A stretch of 64,000 nucleotides of DNA from Salirhabdus salicampi (GCF_024259515.1 NZ_JANBWE010000001.1:1-64000), one strand, 5' to 3'. Counted from the first letter of the stretch, positions 1-8,845 are shown. Notes: generated by a model from the sequence alone, not told the origin. Numbers and translations are program-made.

Positions 1-122
1 AAGATGAGATTTCCCATCACTTCGAGTGAGTAAGATCCCTCAGAGACGATGAGGTAGATAGGTCCGAGGTGGAAGCATGGTGACATGTGGAGCTGACGGA
101 TACTAATCGATCGAGGACTTAA
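1..122 (+). rRNA. 23S ribosomal RNA, 3' end (partial)
   Basis: The first ~122 bases match the end of Bacillus 23S rRNA, including the stretch that reads GGAGCTGACGGATACTAATC and finishes near CGAGGACTTAAC. The gene enters from the left edge of the window. The exact 3' end is estimated from the usual Bacillus ending. Confidence 0.95.
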
Positions 123-257
123 CTTTATCTAAAATGAACGCAAGTTCATCAATGCGAATTTTCTTCTTATCTAGTTTTGAAGGTGCTTTTTTCAAAAAAA
201 ACACTTGAAATATTCACAAAAACGTGTATAATATTTCTTGTCACTAATTTTGAAAGC

Positions 258-376
<119 letters not shown>

Positions 377-411
377 GAGCTTCAAAGCTCACTTGGAACA
401 GTTTAAAATAT

Positions 412-486
412 TCCACCGTAGCTCAGTGGTAGAGCAATCGGCTGTTAACCGATTGGTCGCAGGTTCGAATCCTGCCGGTGGAGCCA
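412..486 (+). tRNA. tRNA-Asn (anticodon GTT)
   Basis: Cloverleaf with acceptor TCCACCG/CGGTGGA, anticodon loop CTGTTAA, T-loop GGTTCGAATCC and an encoded CCA. First tRNA of the array. Confidence 0.97.
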
Positions 487-491
487 TTAAT

Positions 492-583
492 GGAGAGCTG
501 TCCGAGTGGCCGAAGGAGCACGATTGGAAATCGTGTAGACCGCTACCGTGGTCTCGAGGGTTCGAATCCCTCGCTCTCCGCCA
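492..583 (+). tRNA. tRNA-Ser (anticodon GGA)
   Basis: Long variable arm typical of tRNA-Ser; acceptor GGAGAGC pairs near the 3' end with GCTCTCC; anticodon loop TTGGAAA; encoded CCA. Confidence 0.96.
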
Positions 584-598
584 TTTTTTAAACAAAAT

Positions 599-673
599 GG
601 CCCGTTGGTCAAGTGGTTAAGACACCGCCCTTTCACGGCGGTAACACGGGTTCGAATCCCGTACGGGTCACCA
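599..673 (+). tRNA. tRNA-Glu (anticodon TTC)
   Basis: Acceptor GGCCCGT/ACGGGTC, anticodon loop CTTTCAC, encoded CCA. Confidence 0.96.
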
Positions 674-683
674 TTAATAAATC

Positions 684-759
684 GGAGGATTAGCTCAGCT
701 GGGAGAGCACCTGCCTTACAAGCAGGGGGTCGGTGGTTCGAGCCCGCCATCCTCCACCA
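684..759 (+). tRNA. tRNA-Val (anticodon TAC)
   Basis: Acceptor GGAGGAT/ATCCTCC, anticodon loop CTTACAA, encoded CCA. Confidence 0.96.
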
Positions 760-806
760 TTACAAACTTTATATGACTACTATTTTAAAAGAATAGTTAG
801 CAAAAT

Positions 807-883
<77 letters not shown>

Positions 884-885
884 AT

Positions 886-962
886 GGTCCGGTAGTTCAG
901 TTGGTTAGAATGCCTGCCTGTCACGCAGGAGGTCGCGGGTTCGAGTCCCGTCCGGACCGCCA
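886..962 (+). tRNA. tRNA-Asp (anticodon GTC)
   Basis: Acceptor GGTCCGG/CCGGACC, anticodon loop CTGTCAC, encoded CCA. Only two bases separate it from tRNA-fMet. Confidence 0.96.
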
Positions 963-985
963 TTTCTTTTAAAAAATAGTACATA

Positions 986-1061
<76 letters not shown>

Positions 1062-1073
1062 TTTATTTTATAG

Positions 1074-1149
<76 letters not shown>

Positions 1150-1163
1150 GTAGTTTTCATAGT

Positions 1164-1248
1164 GGAGGGGTAGCGAAGTGGCTAAACGCGGCGGACTGTA
1201 AATCCGCTCCCTCAGGGTTCGGGAGTTCGAATCTCTCCCCCTCCACCA
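1164..1248 (+). tRNA. tRNA-Tyr (anticodon GTA)
   Basis: Long variable arm, acceptor GGAGGGG/CCCCTCC, anticodon loop CTGTAAA, encoded CCA. Confidence 0.96.
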
Positions 1249-1267
1249 TCATATAATTAAGTAACGT

Positions 1268-1341
1268 AGGGGTATAGTTTAATGGTAAAACGAAGGTCTC
1301 CAAAACCTTTGATGTGGGTTCGATTCCTACTACCCCTGCCA
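1268..1341 (+). tRNA. tRNA-Trp (anticodon CCA)
   Basis: Acceptor AGGGGTA/TACCCCT, anticodon loop CTCCAAA, encoded CCA. Confidence 0.96.
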
Positions 1342-1354
1342 TTTTTATCATTAT

Positions 1355-1428
1355 GGCGGTTGTGGCGAAGTGGTTAACGCACCGGATTGTGGCTCCGGCA
1401 TTCGTGGGTTCGATTCCCATCAATCGCC
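1355..1428 (+). tRNA. tRNA-His (anticodon GTG), CCA not encoded
   Basis: Eight-pair acceptor with the extra G at position -1 (GGCGGTTG/CAATCGCC), diagnostic of tRNA-His; anticodon loop TTGTGGC. The gene is followed by CTCTG rather than CCA, so the 3' CCA must be added after transcription. Confidence 0.95.
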
Positions 1429-1449
1429 CTCTGCTTTTTTCGTGTTTAT

Positions 1450-1524
1450 TGGGCCATAGCCAAGCGGTAAGGCAACGGGTTTTGGTCCCGTGATGCGCTG
1501 GTTCGAATCCAGCTGGCCCAGCCA
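1450..1524 (+). tRNA. tRNA-Gln (anticodon TTG)
   Basis: Acceptor TGGGCCA/TGGCCCA, anticodon loop TTTTGGT, encoded CCA. Confidence 0.96.
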
Positions 1525-1531
1525 TCAATAT

Positions 1532-1603
1532 GCGGAAGTAGTTCAGTGGTAGAACACCACCTTGCCAAGGTGGGGGTCGCGGGTTCGAATCCCGTCTTCC
1601 GCT
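1532..1603 (+). tRNA. tRNA-Gly (anticodon GCC), CCA not encoded
   Basis: Acceptor GCGGAAG/CTTCCGC, anticodon loop TTGCCAA. After the discriminator T the sequence reads TTCAGAG, so no CCA is encoded. Confidence 0.95.
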
Positions 1604-1615
1604 TTCAGAGATCAG

Positions 1616-1689
<74 letters not shown>

Positions 1690-1696
1690 TTTTTAT

Positions 1697-1778
1697 GCCG
1701 GTGTGGCGGAATTGGCAGACGCGCACGACTCAAAATCGTGTTCCTTCTGGAGTGTCGGTTCGACCCCGACCACCGGTA
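1697..1778 (+). tRNA. tRNA-Leu (anticodon CAA), island integration target
   Basis: Long variable arm; acceptor GCCGGTG/CACCGGT; anticodon loop CTCAAAA; discriminator A; no encoded CCA. Its last bases are repeated 24.1 kb downstream (25869-25889) and an integrase gene follows immediately, so its 3' end is the attachment site of the island. The present 3' end was probably supplied by the element on insertion. Confidence 0.93.
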
Positions 1779-1786
1779 CTTACATA
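1766..1786 (+). repeat. attL: left attachment repeat
   Basis: The core CCGACCACCGGT (1766-1777) followed by two variable bases and TTACATA matches 25869-25889 with 19 of 21 positions identical. It covers the 3' acceptor strand of tRNA-Leu, the classical target of tyrosine integrases. Confidence 0.85.
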
Positions 1787-1815
1787 TTATATTCGATACG
1801 ATAAGTGATTTTTAG

Positions 1816-1858
1816 AAACTCATGAATGTTGTTATATCAACGTTTGTGAGTTTTTTGT
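1816..1858 (+). terminator. Terminator just inside the island's left end
   Basis: Imperfect stem AAACTCATGAATGTTG / CAACGTTTGTGAGTTT followed by a T-run. It now ends the rRNA-tRNA transcript but lies inside the island, so it appears to replace the terminator displaced to 25905. Confidence 0.7.
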
Positions 1859-1898
1859 ATTTTAGCGTTGCGTTTAAATAAGATAGGATACGATTTTT

Positions 1899-1920
1899 AT
1901 TTACACAAAATTTTACACAT
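1899..1920. repeat. Putative integrase arm-type site, left, copy 1
   Basis: Two direct TTTACACA boxes (1900-1907 and 1912-1919) spaced 12 bp, in the order seen again at 1932-1951 and 25800-25818. The position, 120 bp inside attL, is where arm-type sites of a lambda-like integrase are expected. Binding is inferred. Confidence 0.6.
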
Positions 1921-1930
1921 TGAATTACTT

Positions 1931-1952
1931 TTTTACACAAGATTTTACACAA
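1931..1952. repeat. Putative integrase arm-type site, left, copy 2
   Basis: Second pair of TTTACACA boxes (1932-1939 and 1944-1951), again spaced 12 bp, in the same orientation as the first pair. Confidence 0.6.
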
Positions 1953-2098
1953 CTAAATGTAGTCTTCAATTAAACAAACCATAAAGCGAATGTACGAAAG
2001 TCAAGTTTTTTACGGTGATGACAGTACATATATAAGAGAAAAAAAGCTCATCAAGTGATAAACTCTTGATAAGCTTTGCACAAATCTCTTGGCCTTCA

Positions 2099-3229
2099 TT
2101 AACCTTTGTTATACATATCTTTAAACGTTTTTATAGCCACTTTTTTGTCCTCTTCTCGCCCTTCCTTAAGAAGGTGAATATACTTTCTGTAAGTGGTTTC
2201 AATATCAAGATGCCCAAGTCGCTCACTTACATACTGTAAAGTTGCCCCTTTATGTAACAGTACACTTCCGTGCGTGTGTCTTAGTCCATGAACAGAGATT
2301 AAAGGTCTAATTTGATTTTCTAGTAATAACTTCTTTAATAACTTGTTTGCATGGTTGTTCGTTAGGACATTATACTTGGATTTTTCATTATAAAATACCA
2401 AGTGATATACGTTATCTGGAATGGTTTTAAACAATTCTTTAAACACATTCATTAAATCTTTCGTTACATCAATGATCCTATCTGAATTTGTACTTCTATG
2501 GCGACTACCTTTTGTGAGTCCAAATCCTTTACTCATTCTATTGGAGTAACCCCATACTTTATCCACATTAATAGTATTATTCTCAAAGTCAAAGTCGTCA
2601 AATGTGAGTCCAACTAGTTCTTCGAAGCGCATACCAGTTTCTAAACCTAGTAATAGAAGATAATAACCTAAATCATTAGTGCTAAGCTTACTTAGCAATG
2701 CTGTGAATAACAATTCACTATCATGGAAATTCAAGTGTTTTTCTTCTTTCTTTTTCGGATGAACAGTGTAATATAGTTCGGCTTTTCTTGTGAAATCCCG
2801 TGGTATGATCTGTTCGTCTTTTGCATCTTGTACACAAGCACGAATATGTCCATGCAACTTGCTTACGGTTTCCTTCGACTTATCTTCTCCAAACCAGTTT
2901 ATAAATTCTTGGTAATCAGCTGCGGAAATCTCTTGCAGAGGCTTACTACCGAAATGTTCTTTTATCCGTTCAGAAGTGTATTTATAATGTCTTAACGTTG
3001 CTTCACTTGAATTTTTCTTATATAACTGAACCCAGTTATCAAAATAACTATCAATTGGAACCGGTGTTAAATGAGGAACTACACCTTTAAATAGATTAGC
3101 TTCCATTTCAGCAGCTGCAGCTATAGCTTCTCCTTTTGTTCTAAACCCACCTTTTCTAATTGGTTTTTCTTTGCCACGGCTAATTGTAAATTGCCAGCTA
3201 TTTCTCCCTCTCTGTTGAAAGCTTGCCAT
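2099..3229 (-). CDS. Tyrosine-type integrase of the island
   Basis: A 376-residue phage/ICE-type integrase that should catalyse insertion and excision of the island at tRNA-Leu. Seen: an N-terminal arm-binding-like segment rich in basic and aromatic residues (about 1-60), a helical core-binding domain (about 60-165), and the catalytic domain with Arg in GMRFEEL (~203), HGLRHTHG, RLGHLD and the C-terminal nucleophile Tyr in TTYRKY. Full length for the family. It starts at ATG with AGAGGTGATAAAC in front. It reads towards the tRNA, the usual arrangement for tRNA-targeting elements. Confidence 0.95.
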   Translation of the reverse strand: MASFQQRGRNSWQFTISRGKEKPIRKGGFRTKGEAIAAAAEMEANLFKGVVPHLTPVPIDSYFDNWVQLYKKNSSEATLRHYKYTSERIKEHFGSKPLQEISAADYQEFINWFGEDKSKETVSKLHGHIRACVQDAKDEQIIPRDFTRKAELYYTVHPKKKEEKHLNFHDSELLFTALLSKLSTNDLGYYLLLLGLETGMRFEELVGLTFDDFDFENNTINVDKVWGYSNRMSKGFGLTKGSRHRSTNSDRIIDVTKDLMNVFKELFKTIPDNVYHLVFYNEKSKYNVLTNNHANKLLKKLLLENQIRPLISVHGLRHTHGSVLLHKGATLQYVSERLGHLDIETTYRKYIHLLKEGREEDKKVAIKTFKDMYNKG

Positions 3230-3327
3230 TGTTTATCACCTCTTCGATATATTTAATGAGATTTTATCCATTGAAAGACATTGAGTAAAATTCTCATTAG
3301 CTATTTTTTTAGCAAGTAAACATTTCT

Positions 3328-3648
3328 TCAGTCTGAAAAAATTTCTGGAAAATGCTCATCTAAAAACTTTGCCATTCTGGAAGCTTGAAATGACCACTTA
3401 TCCCCCCTTGTTTGTGGGTACCTTACAAATCCCCCATTGTTAACGTCAAGGATCTTTCTAAACCTGGAAGGATAAAGAATTTTAGCTTTAATCCATTCTT
3501 GTTTACGATTAATTCGCTTTTCAAGGTCTTGCATTGTCCAACAAGTACCCTGAAGTTGTTGCTTCTGCAATTCTTCAAATTCTACTTTTGAAATAAGTAC
3601 GGAATCTGAAGGAATAGGGATAGTTAAATTAACTGATAATTGTTGCAT
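3328..3648 (-). CDS. DUF771-family protein, probable excision factor
   Basis: A 106-residue protein that I recognise as DUF771, a family found next to integrases in Firmicutes phages and integrative elements. The C-terminal half (from TCWTMQDLEKRI) looks like a small winged-helix DNA-binding fold, which fits a recombination directionality factor. I start it at MQQLSVN because GGAGAAGGCAT directly precedes that ATG; an upstream extension would run through the leader. The leader holds a promoter, a LexA-like palindrome and a terminator-like hairpin, so expression looks tightly controlled. An excisionase role is inferred from position and family. Confidence 0.75.
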   Translation of the reverse strand: MQQLSVNLTIPIPSDSVLISKVEFEELQKQQLQGTCWTMQDLEKRINRKQEWIKAKILYPSRFRKILDVNNGGFVRYPQTRGDKWSFQASRMAKFLDEHFPEIFSD

Positions 3649-3728
3649 ATGCCTTCTCCTTCCCTGTATGCCCTTTACAATTAGCGTTTTTAATACTGGA
3701 TGAGTATCATGAGGAATAAACAATAAAA

Positions 3729-3803
3729 AAAGCACTCACCGAAAGGAAACTATCTTAAAATGAACAGAATTCACCTAAGACAGTTTCACAGCCGGGAGTG
3801 CTT
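3729..3803 (-). terminator. Leader hairpin/terminator upstream of the DUF771 gene
   Basis: Read on the - strand, AAGCACTC ... GAGTGCTT closes an outer stem and GAAACT(G)TCTTA ... TAAGA(T)AGTTTC an inner stem, followed by a run of seven T. It lies between a - strand promoter and the DUF771 start, as an attenuator or an insulating terminator would. Confidence 0.6.
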
Positions 3804-3820
3804 CTCCTTCAAACTGTAAA

Positions 3821-3832
3821 GAACGTACGTTT
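3821..3832. promoter_or_regulatory. LexA/DinR-like operator
   Basis: GAACGTACGTTT fits the Bacillus LexA core GAAC-N4-GTTY; the central ten bases are a perfect palindrome. It sits just downstream of the proposed -10 of the DUF771 promoter. It could equally be an element-specific repressor site. Confidence 0.45.
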
Positions 3833-3848
3833 GTATTTAATTTATACA

Positions 3849-3878
3849 TACATAATAAAATATGCTTTACAACAAGTC
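3849..3878 (-). promoter_or_regulatory. Candidate promoter for the DUF771 gene
   Basis: On the - strand TTGACT and TATTAT are separated by 17 bases, close to the sigma-A consensus. The LexA-like palindrome and the leader hairpin follow in the transcript. Confidence 0.5.
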
Positions 3879-4029
3879 AATTATTTTTTTAAAAAAATTA
3901 AAATTTTTCTGCAACTGTAATCCATTATAATAGCTCTGTCTTATGTTATGACTCACTTCTTAATATATTATTTAGTTCCTATATAATTCTTTTCTAGTAG
4001 TTTTACATACTATAACAAATATAGTTCCA

Positions 4030-4251
4030 CTATCCAAGAGATCCTTCTGGATCCACTAATTCCAAAACAAGATATTCTTGAACTTTTATGAATTCATGTG
4101 TATATCCACATATAATGTCATATTTTTCATTATATATAACCCCACCATCTCCTAAAATACTATCTACTTTATATATGTTCCCTGATTCTAGACAGTAAAT
4201 ATGTTCACCTGGTTCGGCTGGTCTGTATAATAAATAAAAATACATCGTCAT
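4030..4251 (-). CDS. Hypothetical protein (73 aa)
   Basis: Family not recognised. The short protein is rich in Tyr and Glu (it starts MTMYFYLLYRPAEPG) and looks like a small beta-rich fold; the pattern of a Tyr-rich start followed by GDGG could be an SH3-like barrel, but that is a guess. It is supported as a gene by an AATTAGGAGGTGAGAAATA ribosome-binding region directly before the ATG. It lies in the left part of the island between the excision gene and a zinc-ribbon protein. Confidence 0.55.
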   Translation of the reverse strand: MTMYFYLLYRPAEPGEHIYCLESGNIYKVDSILGDGGVIYNEKYDIICGYTHEFIKVQEYLVLELVDPEGSLG

Positions 4252-4908
4252 TATTTCTCACCTCCTAATTAACTTAACCATAAATGTCGTCAAGAAGAGG
4301 TAAGTGTTTAATATTTTTTTGTACCAAATAAACCAACTGCTTTTTACATAATTTTATAAAATAAAGATGCACCTAAAATAGTATTTAAAATAATACATCT
4401 AAGTAAAAGCTTTTTTTAAAATAAAATATTGAGAATTTCACGAATAATAAAAGGATAATTATTATTCATTTATTATCAATCATTTTGTTCGTTACAACAG
4501 TCAATGCAGCTTAGGTGTACCAACGATTTCAGTCTTTTTTTGTTGGATATTTTAATGAGCCTATTTTTTGTTGCTAATTAGTGCCTTATAACACTTTTTT
4601 TCCCTCTAGCTAGTATAAATAAGTCATTAATTTGTTTCTAATTAGATCTATTACACTTATTAAATGGTCTATTTTAAATGGTCTAAATTAGACTATATCA
4701 CTACACATATTGAAAAGTGTATTTAATAAACTTAAATATATTGTAAATATGTACTCGATATATTATCTATTATTAGAACTGAGAGGTAGACGTAGACTAC
4801 TGAAAGACCCGCTCCTTTGTTTCAATAAGTAATTATTTCAGTCATTTCTTCAATTCTAAACATTATCCAATGTAAGATTAATGAAGTTAATCATTTGAAT
4901 TAGAATAA
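4252..4908. other. AT-rich intergenic stretch without a recognisable gene
   Basis: About 650 bp with many short A/T runs. I see no convincing coding frame with a ribosome-binding site. It contains one copy of the island motif ACCCGCTCCT (4807-4816). Confidence 0.5.
4807..4816 (+). repeat. ACCCGCTCCT motif, copy 1
   Basis: Ten-base motif also found at 6862-6871, 24036-24045 and, inverted, at 24317-24326, always in non-coding DNA of the island. Confidence 0.4.
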
Positions 4909-6072
4909 TTATAGATCCATAGTTGGCATTTCTGACATACCTAAATAAGATATGTTAAGCACATTATAAAAAAACATTTTAGTAATTATATTGTCGGGTA
5001 CTTTACAATTATAAGGTTCAATATCGGAATTATTTGCTATAGCTTTTGTACCAATATCTTCGCAGTATTGTTCTATAAGATCTAATGTTACAGTAGAATC
5101 TAATAATAGCGCTTTACTAATAGACATGGAAATAATATGAAAAATTTGAGAAACAGAGAAATGATTTAAGAGATAAGTATATACTTGCTTTATTTTTTTT
5201 TTGCGAACAAACATTAAGTTAAATTCTCTAAGTTGTATAGAAGTATGTTCGAATAGTATTTCCAATCCAATTTTCTTCCACATCCGGTAACAGAAGTTTT
5301 TATCGGCTAGAAATTCATCTGAATTTGGATAAATTAAACGCATAACTAAGTTTTCAAAGTTTCCATCAAATGGTATTATATTTACTTGAAATAAAACATT
5401 TCTCTTTTGAAATGAAATTGAATCTTCTTCATTAAGATAAAAGTATTGGGCTGGTGTATCTTGGTCAGGTACTATAAAGTAATTTTGTATTAGATAATCC
5501 TCAATCTCCTCCAACAACTCTACAGTAGGTGTTGGTTTAGAATCTTTAAGCCAAAGAGAATAAGAGTCCAGTAAAATGTTATCTGTTTCATCTTGATAGG
5601 TTTTAATCAAAAGGCCAAGATAAAGCTTGGCCTTTAAATCAAGTTTTTCCTCATAGTTTTCTTTAAACTTCTGCGAGAAAAATTTTAACTTTAAGTCTTC
5701 TTTATGTTTGATTGCTTTTTCTTCTTCTCTCTTTTTTTTGCAAAAATTGCAACTGCAGTAGTAAGGATCTTCTACATGGTTACATATGTTACATGGACTT
5801 TTATTAGGTATATCTTGTAGCTCTTTAGATCTTGACTGAAGTTCAATTTCTTTCATTTCATTACAGACTTTGCACTTACCTAAATTCACTTTAGGAAAAG
5901 CTTTATAAAATTGCCTAGAAGAAACAGAAATCTGATATTCCTCTATCAAAGATGCAACACTTTCGCCTTGATAATATTTATTAATTAAATCGAGAATCTC
6001 TTGCTTTTCTAAATGATTCAAGCATTTATTAACCGTAGAAAACACTAGTTGCTCTATGTTTAATTCCTGCAA
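4909..6072 (-). CDS. Hypothetical protein with HTH-like N-terminus and Cys-rich zinc ribbons
   Basis: A 387-residue protein of no family I can name. Residues ~20-60 resemble a helix-turn-helix (ILDLINKYYQGESVASLI); residues ~67-115 carry CKVC, CNIC and CSCNFC clusters that could bind two zinc ions. After a lysine/glutamate-rich helical linker, the long C-terminal part (120-387) is mixed helix and strand without a known catalytic motif. It starts at TTG behind a GGGGGG site. The domain order suggests a DNA-binding protein, perhaps a regulator or targeting protein of the island. Function unknown. Confidence 0.7.
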   Translation of the reverse strand: MQELNIEQLVFSTVNKCLNHLEKQEILDLINKYYQGESVASLIEEYQISVSSRQFYKAFPKVNLGKCKVCNEMKEIELQSRSKELQDIPNKSPCNICNHVEDPYYCSCNFCKKKREEEKAIKHKEDLKLKFFSQKFKENYEEKLDLKAKLYLGLLIKTYQDETDNILLDSYSLWLKDSKPTPTVELLEEIEDYLIQNYFIVPDQDTPAQYFYLNEEDSISFQKRNVLFQVNIIPFDGNFENLVMRLIYPNSDEFLADKNFCYRMWKKIGLEILFEHTSIQLREFNLMFVRKKKIKQVYTYLLNHFSVSQIFHIISMSISKALLLDSTVTLDLIEQYCEDIGTKAIANNSDIEPYNCKVPDNIITKMFFYNVLNISYLGMSEMPTMDL

Positions 6073-6118
6073 GAATATCCCCCCAAAAGTAGTTTAATAC
6101 ACTAGTAACCAATACCAA

Positions 6119-6325
6119 TTATAAGTAATCTATAGAACGATAAGTTTTAGGCGGTTGCATTCCTTCCTTTATATGTATAACTATATATTTAGGGTGTTTA
6201 TTCTCAAATATTTGACTTACCCTTTCGATGTCGTCGGTGTAACTACATGTCAAGGCGTTTTTAAAATCTCCGCTTTCCTTGTTCCATACAAGCATCCAAT
6301 AATGTTTTGTATTCAAATTTCTCAC
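6119..6325 (-). CDS. Hypothetical protein (68 aa)
   Basis: Small protein of unknown function, with a GTG start and only a weak ribosome-binding site (GGAG about 20 bases upstream). The sequence (WMLVWNKESGDF near the start, YIVIHIKEGM later) looks like a small alpha/beta fold. It follows on the same strand as the zinc-ribbon protein's promoter region, so the two may be co-transcribed. Confidence 0.4.
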   Translation of the reverse strand: MRNLNTKHYWMLVWNKESGDFKNALTCSYTDDIERVSQIFENKHPKYIVIHIKEGMQPPKTYRSIDYL

Positions 6326-7020
6326 TCCAATATCAGTTTTCTCCGATGATTATATTAAGTTTTTTTAACGTTGTCTAGCTTCCAAAAACTAGTAGTCTAA
6401 TTTCGACTATTGAAAAAAAATTAATTATAAAATATAATATTATATTTTTGATTCTGTTATTAGCCTCTTTCTTATTCTATACATATTCGCCATAAACACC
6501 GACACAATAGGATTCTTGAGTTAAGGAAATTTAGTATAAACATAAAAACGCACTTATTAAATCTTTTTTATAAAATTTTTTTTAGCTCGTTTCTGAAGCG
6601 TCTATGATTGGTTTGGAAGGTATTAAAACAAAACAGGATAACTATAAGCTTAAAAAAATACAATGCTATTAAAGTTTACGTAAAGGCTTCCACGTCTCTC
6701 TAATTGCGTTTGATTTCAAGGCTATTAAAAACTATTACTTTCGAAATTAAATGATTTAATGTCATATATTGTTAAGGAATGTAATTGTAGCAAAATGTGT
6801 AAAGTTTGAAGAAGAAAGATAATTGCTGCGTAGTATAGAAATAATATGAAGTGATTTTTACACCCGCTCCTTCTGTTAAACAATTGTAGAGGAAGTCAAG
6901 CTGCTTATGGGATAAATACTTGTGGAAGAAATAGTAATTTGAGATAATTTATATATTACAAATTTAGGAGTATAATATAAATTCCAAAGATACTGTCTTT
7001 TGGTAGTGGGGGACTCAATC
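6326..7020. other. Intergenic region upstream of the DUF262 gene
   Basis: About 700 bp between divergent genes. No coding frame with convincing start signals. It holds ACCCGCTCCT (6862-6871) and must hold the promoter of the DUF262 gene, although I cannot pick a clear one. Confidence 0.5.
6862..6871 (+). repeat. ACCCGCTCCT motif, copy 2
   Basis: The upstream context (GCGTAGTATAGAAATA) resembles the context of the 24036 copy, suggesting both derive from one longer decayed repeat. Confidence 0.4.
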
Positions 7021-8787
7021 GTGAGTAAGACTCTTTTCAAGAAAGTTGATTATAGTTTATCTAAATTAATTCATGACATTGACCATGGAGACATAGGTTT
7101 ACCAGAATTACAAAGGCCATTTGTATGGTCTGGTAGAGATGTGAGAAATTTATTTGATTCAATGTACAAGGGATTTCCAGTTGGTTATTTCTTATTTTGG
7201 TCAAATGAGCATTTAGCAAATACGAAACAGATTGGAACTGAAAGTAAACAAGCTAAGGTACCTAGACTCTTAATAGTTGATGGACAACAACGCTTAACTT
7301 CCCTCTACGCAGTATTGAAAGGGAAGGCAGTTCTGACTGAAGACTATAAAGAAAAACAACTACAAATAGCATTTCGACCGCGAGATGGTCAATTTGAAGT
7401 AGCAGATGCTGCAATTAAAAGAGACCCTGAGTTTATTCCAGATATTTCTGTAGTATGGAAGGACGGAACTTCTACTTATAAACTAATCCGAGATTTTCTA
7501 AAAAACTTAAGTTCATCCAAAGAAATATCTAATGAAGAAGAGGAAACAATTAGTGATTCAATAGACCAACTTTATAAATTAGAAGACTATCCTTTTACCG
7601 CAATGGAAATATCTTCAACAGTGGATGAAGAGCAGGTTTCTGATATATTTGTAAGAATTAATAGTAAAGGAAAAAAATTGAATCAAGCAGATTTTATTCT
7701 AACATTATTATCTGTTTTTTGGGATGAAGGTCGTAAGCAGTTAGAAGATTTCTGTAAAAAAGCCCGTATACCTGCTAGTAGTGACCAAGAAATTACCCCA
7801 TATAACAACTTTATTATGCCAGATCCAGACCATCTATTAAGAGTATCAATAGGGTTAGGGTTTAAACGTGCACGTCTAAAAAATGTGTATTCCGTATTAA
7901 GAGGTAAGGATATGGAAACAGGAAAATTCTCAGAGGAACGTCGAGATGAACAATTCGATGTTCTTAAGAAAGCACAAAGTTATACCACAGATCTTCAAAA
8001 CTGGCATGAGTTTATGAAGGTATTAGTTAAGGCAGGGTTTAGAAGTAGAAAAATGGTAAGCTCTGAAACCACACTCTTATACGCATATGCCATGTTTTTA
8101 ATTGGGAAGGTAGATTTTAAAGTTGATCCATATACTCTTCGAAATTTGATTGCGAGATACTATTTTATGTTGGTAGTAACGGGACGATATACGAATTCTC
8201 CCGAAACAGTTATGGAGAGGGACTTGGCAAGGTTGCGCGGTTTAGCTAATCAAAAAGAGTTTATAAGAACAATTGAAAAGCTTATTAATGATTCCCTGAC
8301 AAATGATTTTTGGCAAATCACTTTAGTTAATAATTTAGAAACATCATCAGCTCAAAGTCCTGCGTTATTTGCTTACTATGCTTCATTAAATCTATTAGAA
8401 GCTAAAGTTCTGTTTTCTAAAATGAAAGTTTCGGAGTTAATTGATCCAATTCTAAAGGGTACGCGTAATCCAATTGAAAGGCACCATCTGTTTCCAAAAG
8501 ATTATTTGAAAAGCATTGGGATAACAGAAACAAGAAGGATTAATCAAGTGGCTAATTTTGCATTGGTTGAATGGGGAGACAATAACGATATCTCAAACCA
8601 ATCACCAAAAGAATATTATCCTGAATATTTATCTAGATATTCTAATGAGGAATTAAGGCCAATGACTGAATGGCATGCACTCCCTGATGGCTGGGAAAGT
8701 ATGGACTATAATGAATTTCTAGAAGAAAGAAGAAAGTTAATGGCTAGTGTAATTAAAAAAGGATTTTACAGCTTATGTGTCAATTAA
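7021..8787 (+). CDS. DUF262 + C-terminal HNH protein (GmrSD-like, probable type IV restriction)
   Basis: A 588-residue single-chain protein. The N-terminal DUF262 (ParB/Srx-like) domain has the conserved LPELQRPFVW entry and the VDGQQRLTSL motif (~residue 90), used for nucleotide hydrolysis in GmrS. Near the C-terminus RNPIERHHLFPKDYL is the HNH/DUF1524 nuclease signature of GmrD. Fusions of the two halves act against modified phage DNA (GmrSD, BrxU). I choose GTG 7021, spaced about 8 bases from a GGGGG site, over an upstream TTG. It is monocistronic, with a terminator at 8805. The defence role is inferred from family and island context. Confidence 0.85.
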   Translation: MSKTLFKKVDYSLSKLIHDIDHGDIGLPELQRPFVWSGRDVRNLFDSMYKGFPVGYFLFWSNEHLANTKQIGTESKQAKVPRLLIVDGQQRLTSLYAVLKGKAVLTEDYKEKQLQIAFRPRDGQFEVADAAIKRDPEFIPDISVVWKDGTSTYKLIRDFLKNLSSSKEISNEEEETISDSIDQLYKLEDYPFTAMEISSTVDEEQVSDIFVRINSKGKKLNQADFILTLLSVFWDEGRKQLEDFCKKARIPASSDQEITPYNNFIMPDPDHLLRVSIGLGFKRARLKNVYSVLRGKDMETGKFSEERRDEQFDVLKKAQSYTTDLQNWHEFMKVLVKAGFRSRKMVSSETTLLYAYAMFLIGKVDFKVDPYTLRNLIARYYFMLVVTGRYTNSPETVMERDLARLRGLANQKEFIRTIEKLINDSLTNDFWQITLVNNLETSSAQSPALFAYYASLNLLEAKVLFSKMKVSELIDPILKGTRNPIERHHLFPKDYLKSIGITETRRINQVANFALVEWGDNNDISNQSPKEYYPEYLSRYSNEELRPMTEWHALPDGWESMDYNEFLEERRKLMASVIKKGFYSLCVN

Positions 8788-8804
8788 GATTCAATATATA
8801 ACGT

Positions 8805-8845
8805 AAAAAGGTAGTTCCAATGTATAAGGAACTACCTTTTTATTT
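8805..8845 (+). terminator. Rho-independent terminator after the DUF262 gene
   Basis: Perfect stem AAAAGGTAGTTCC / GGAACTACCTTTT with a ten-base loop and a T-rich tail. Confidence 0.9.
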
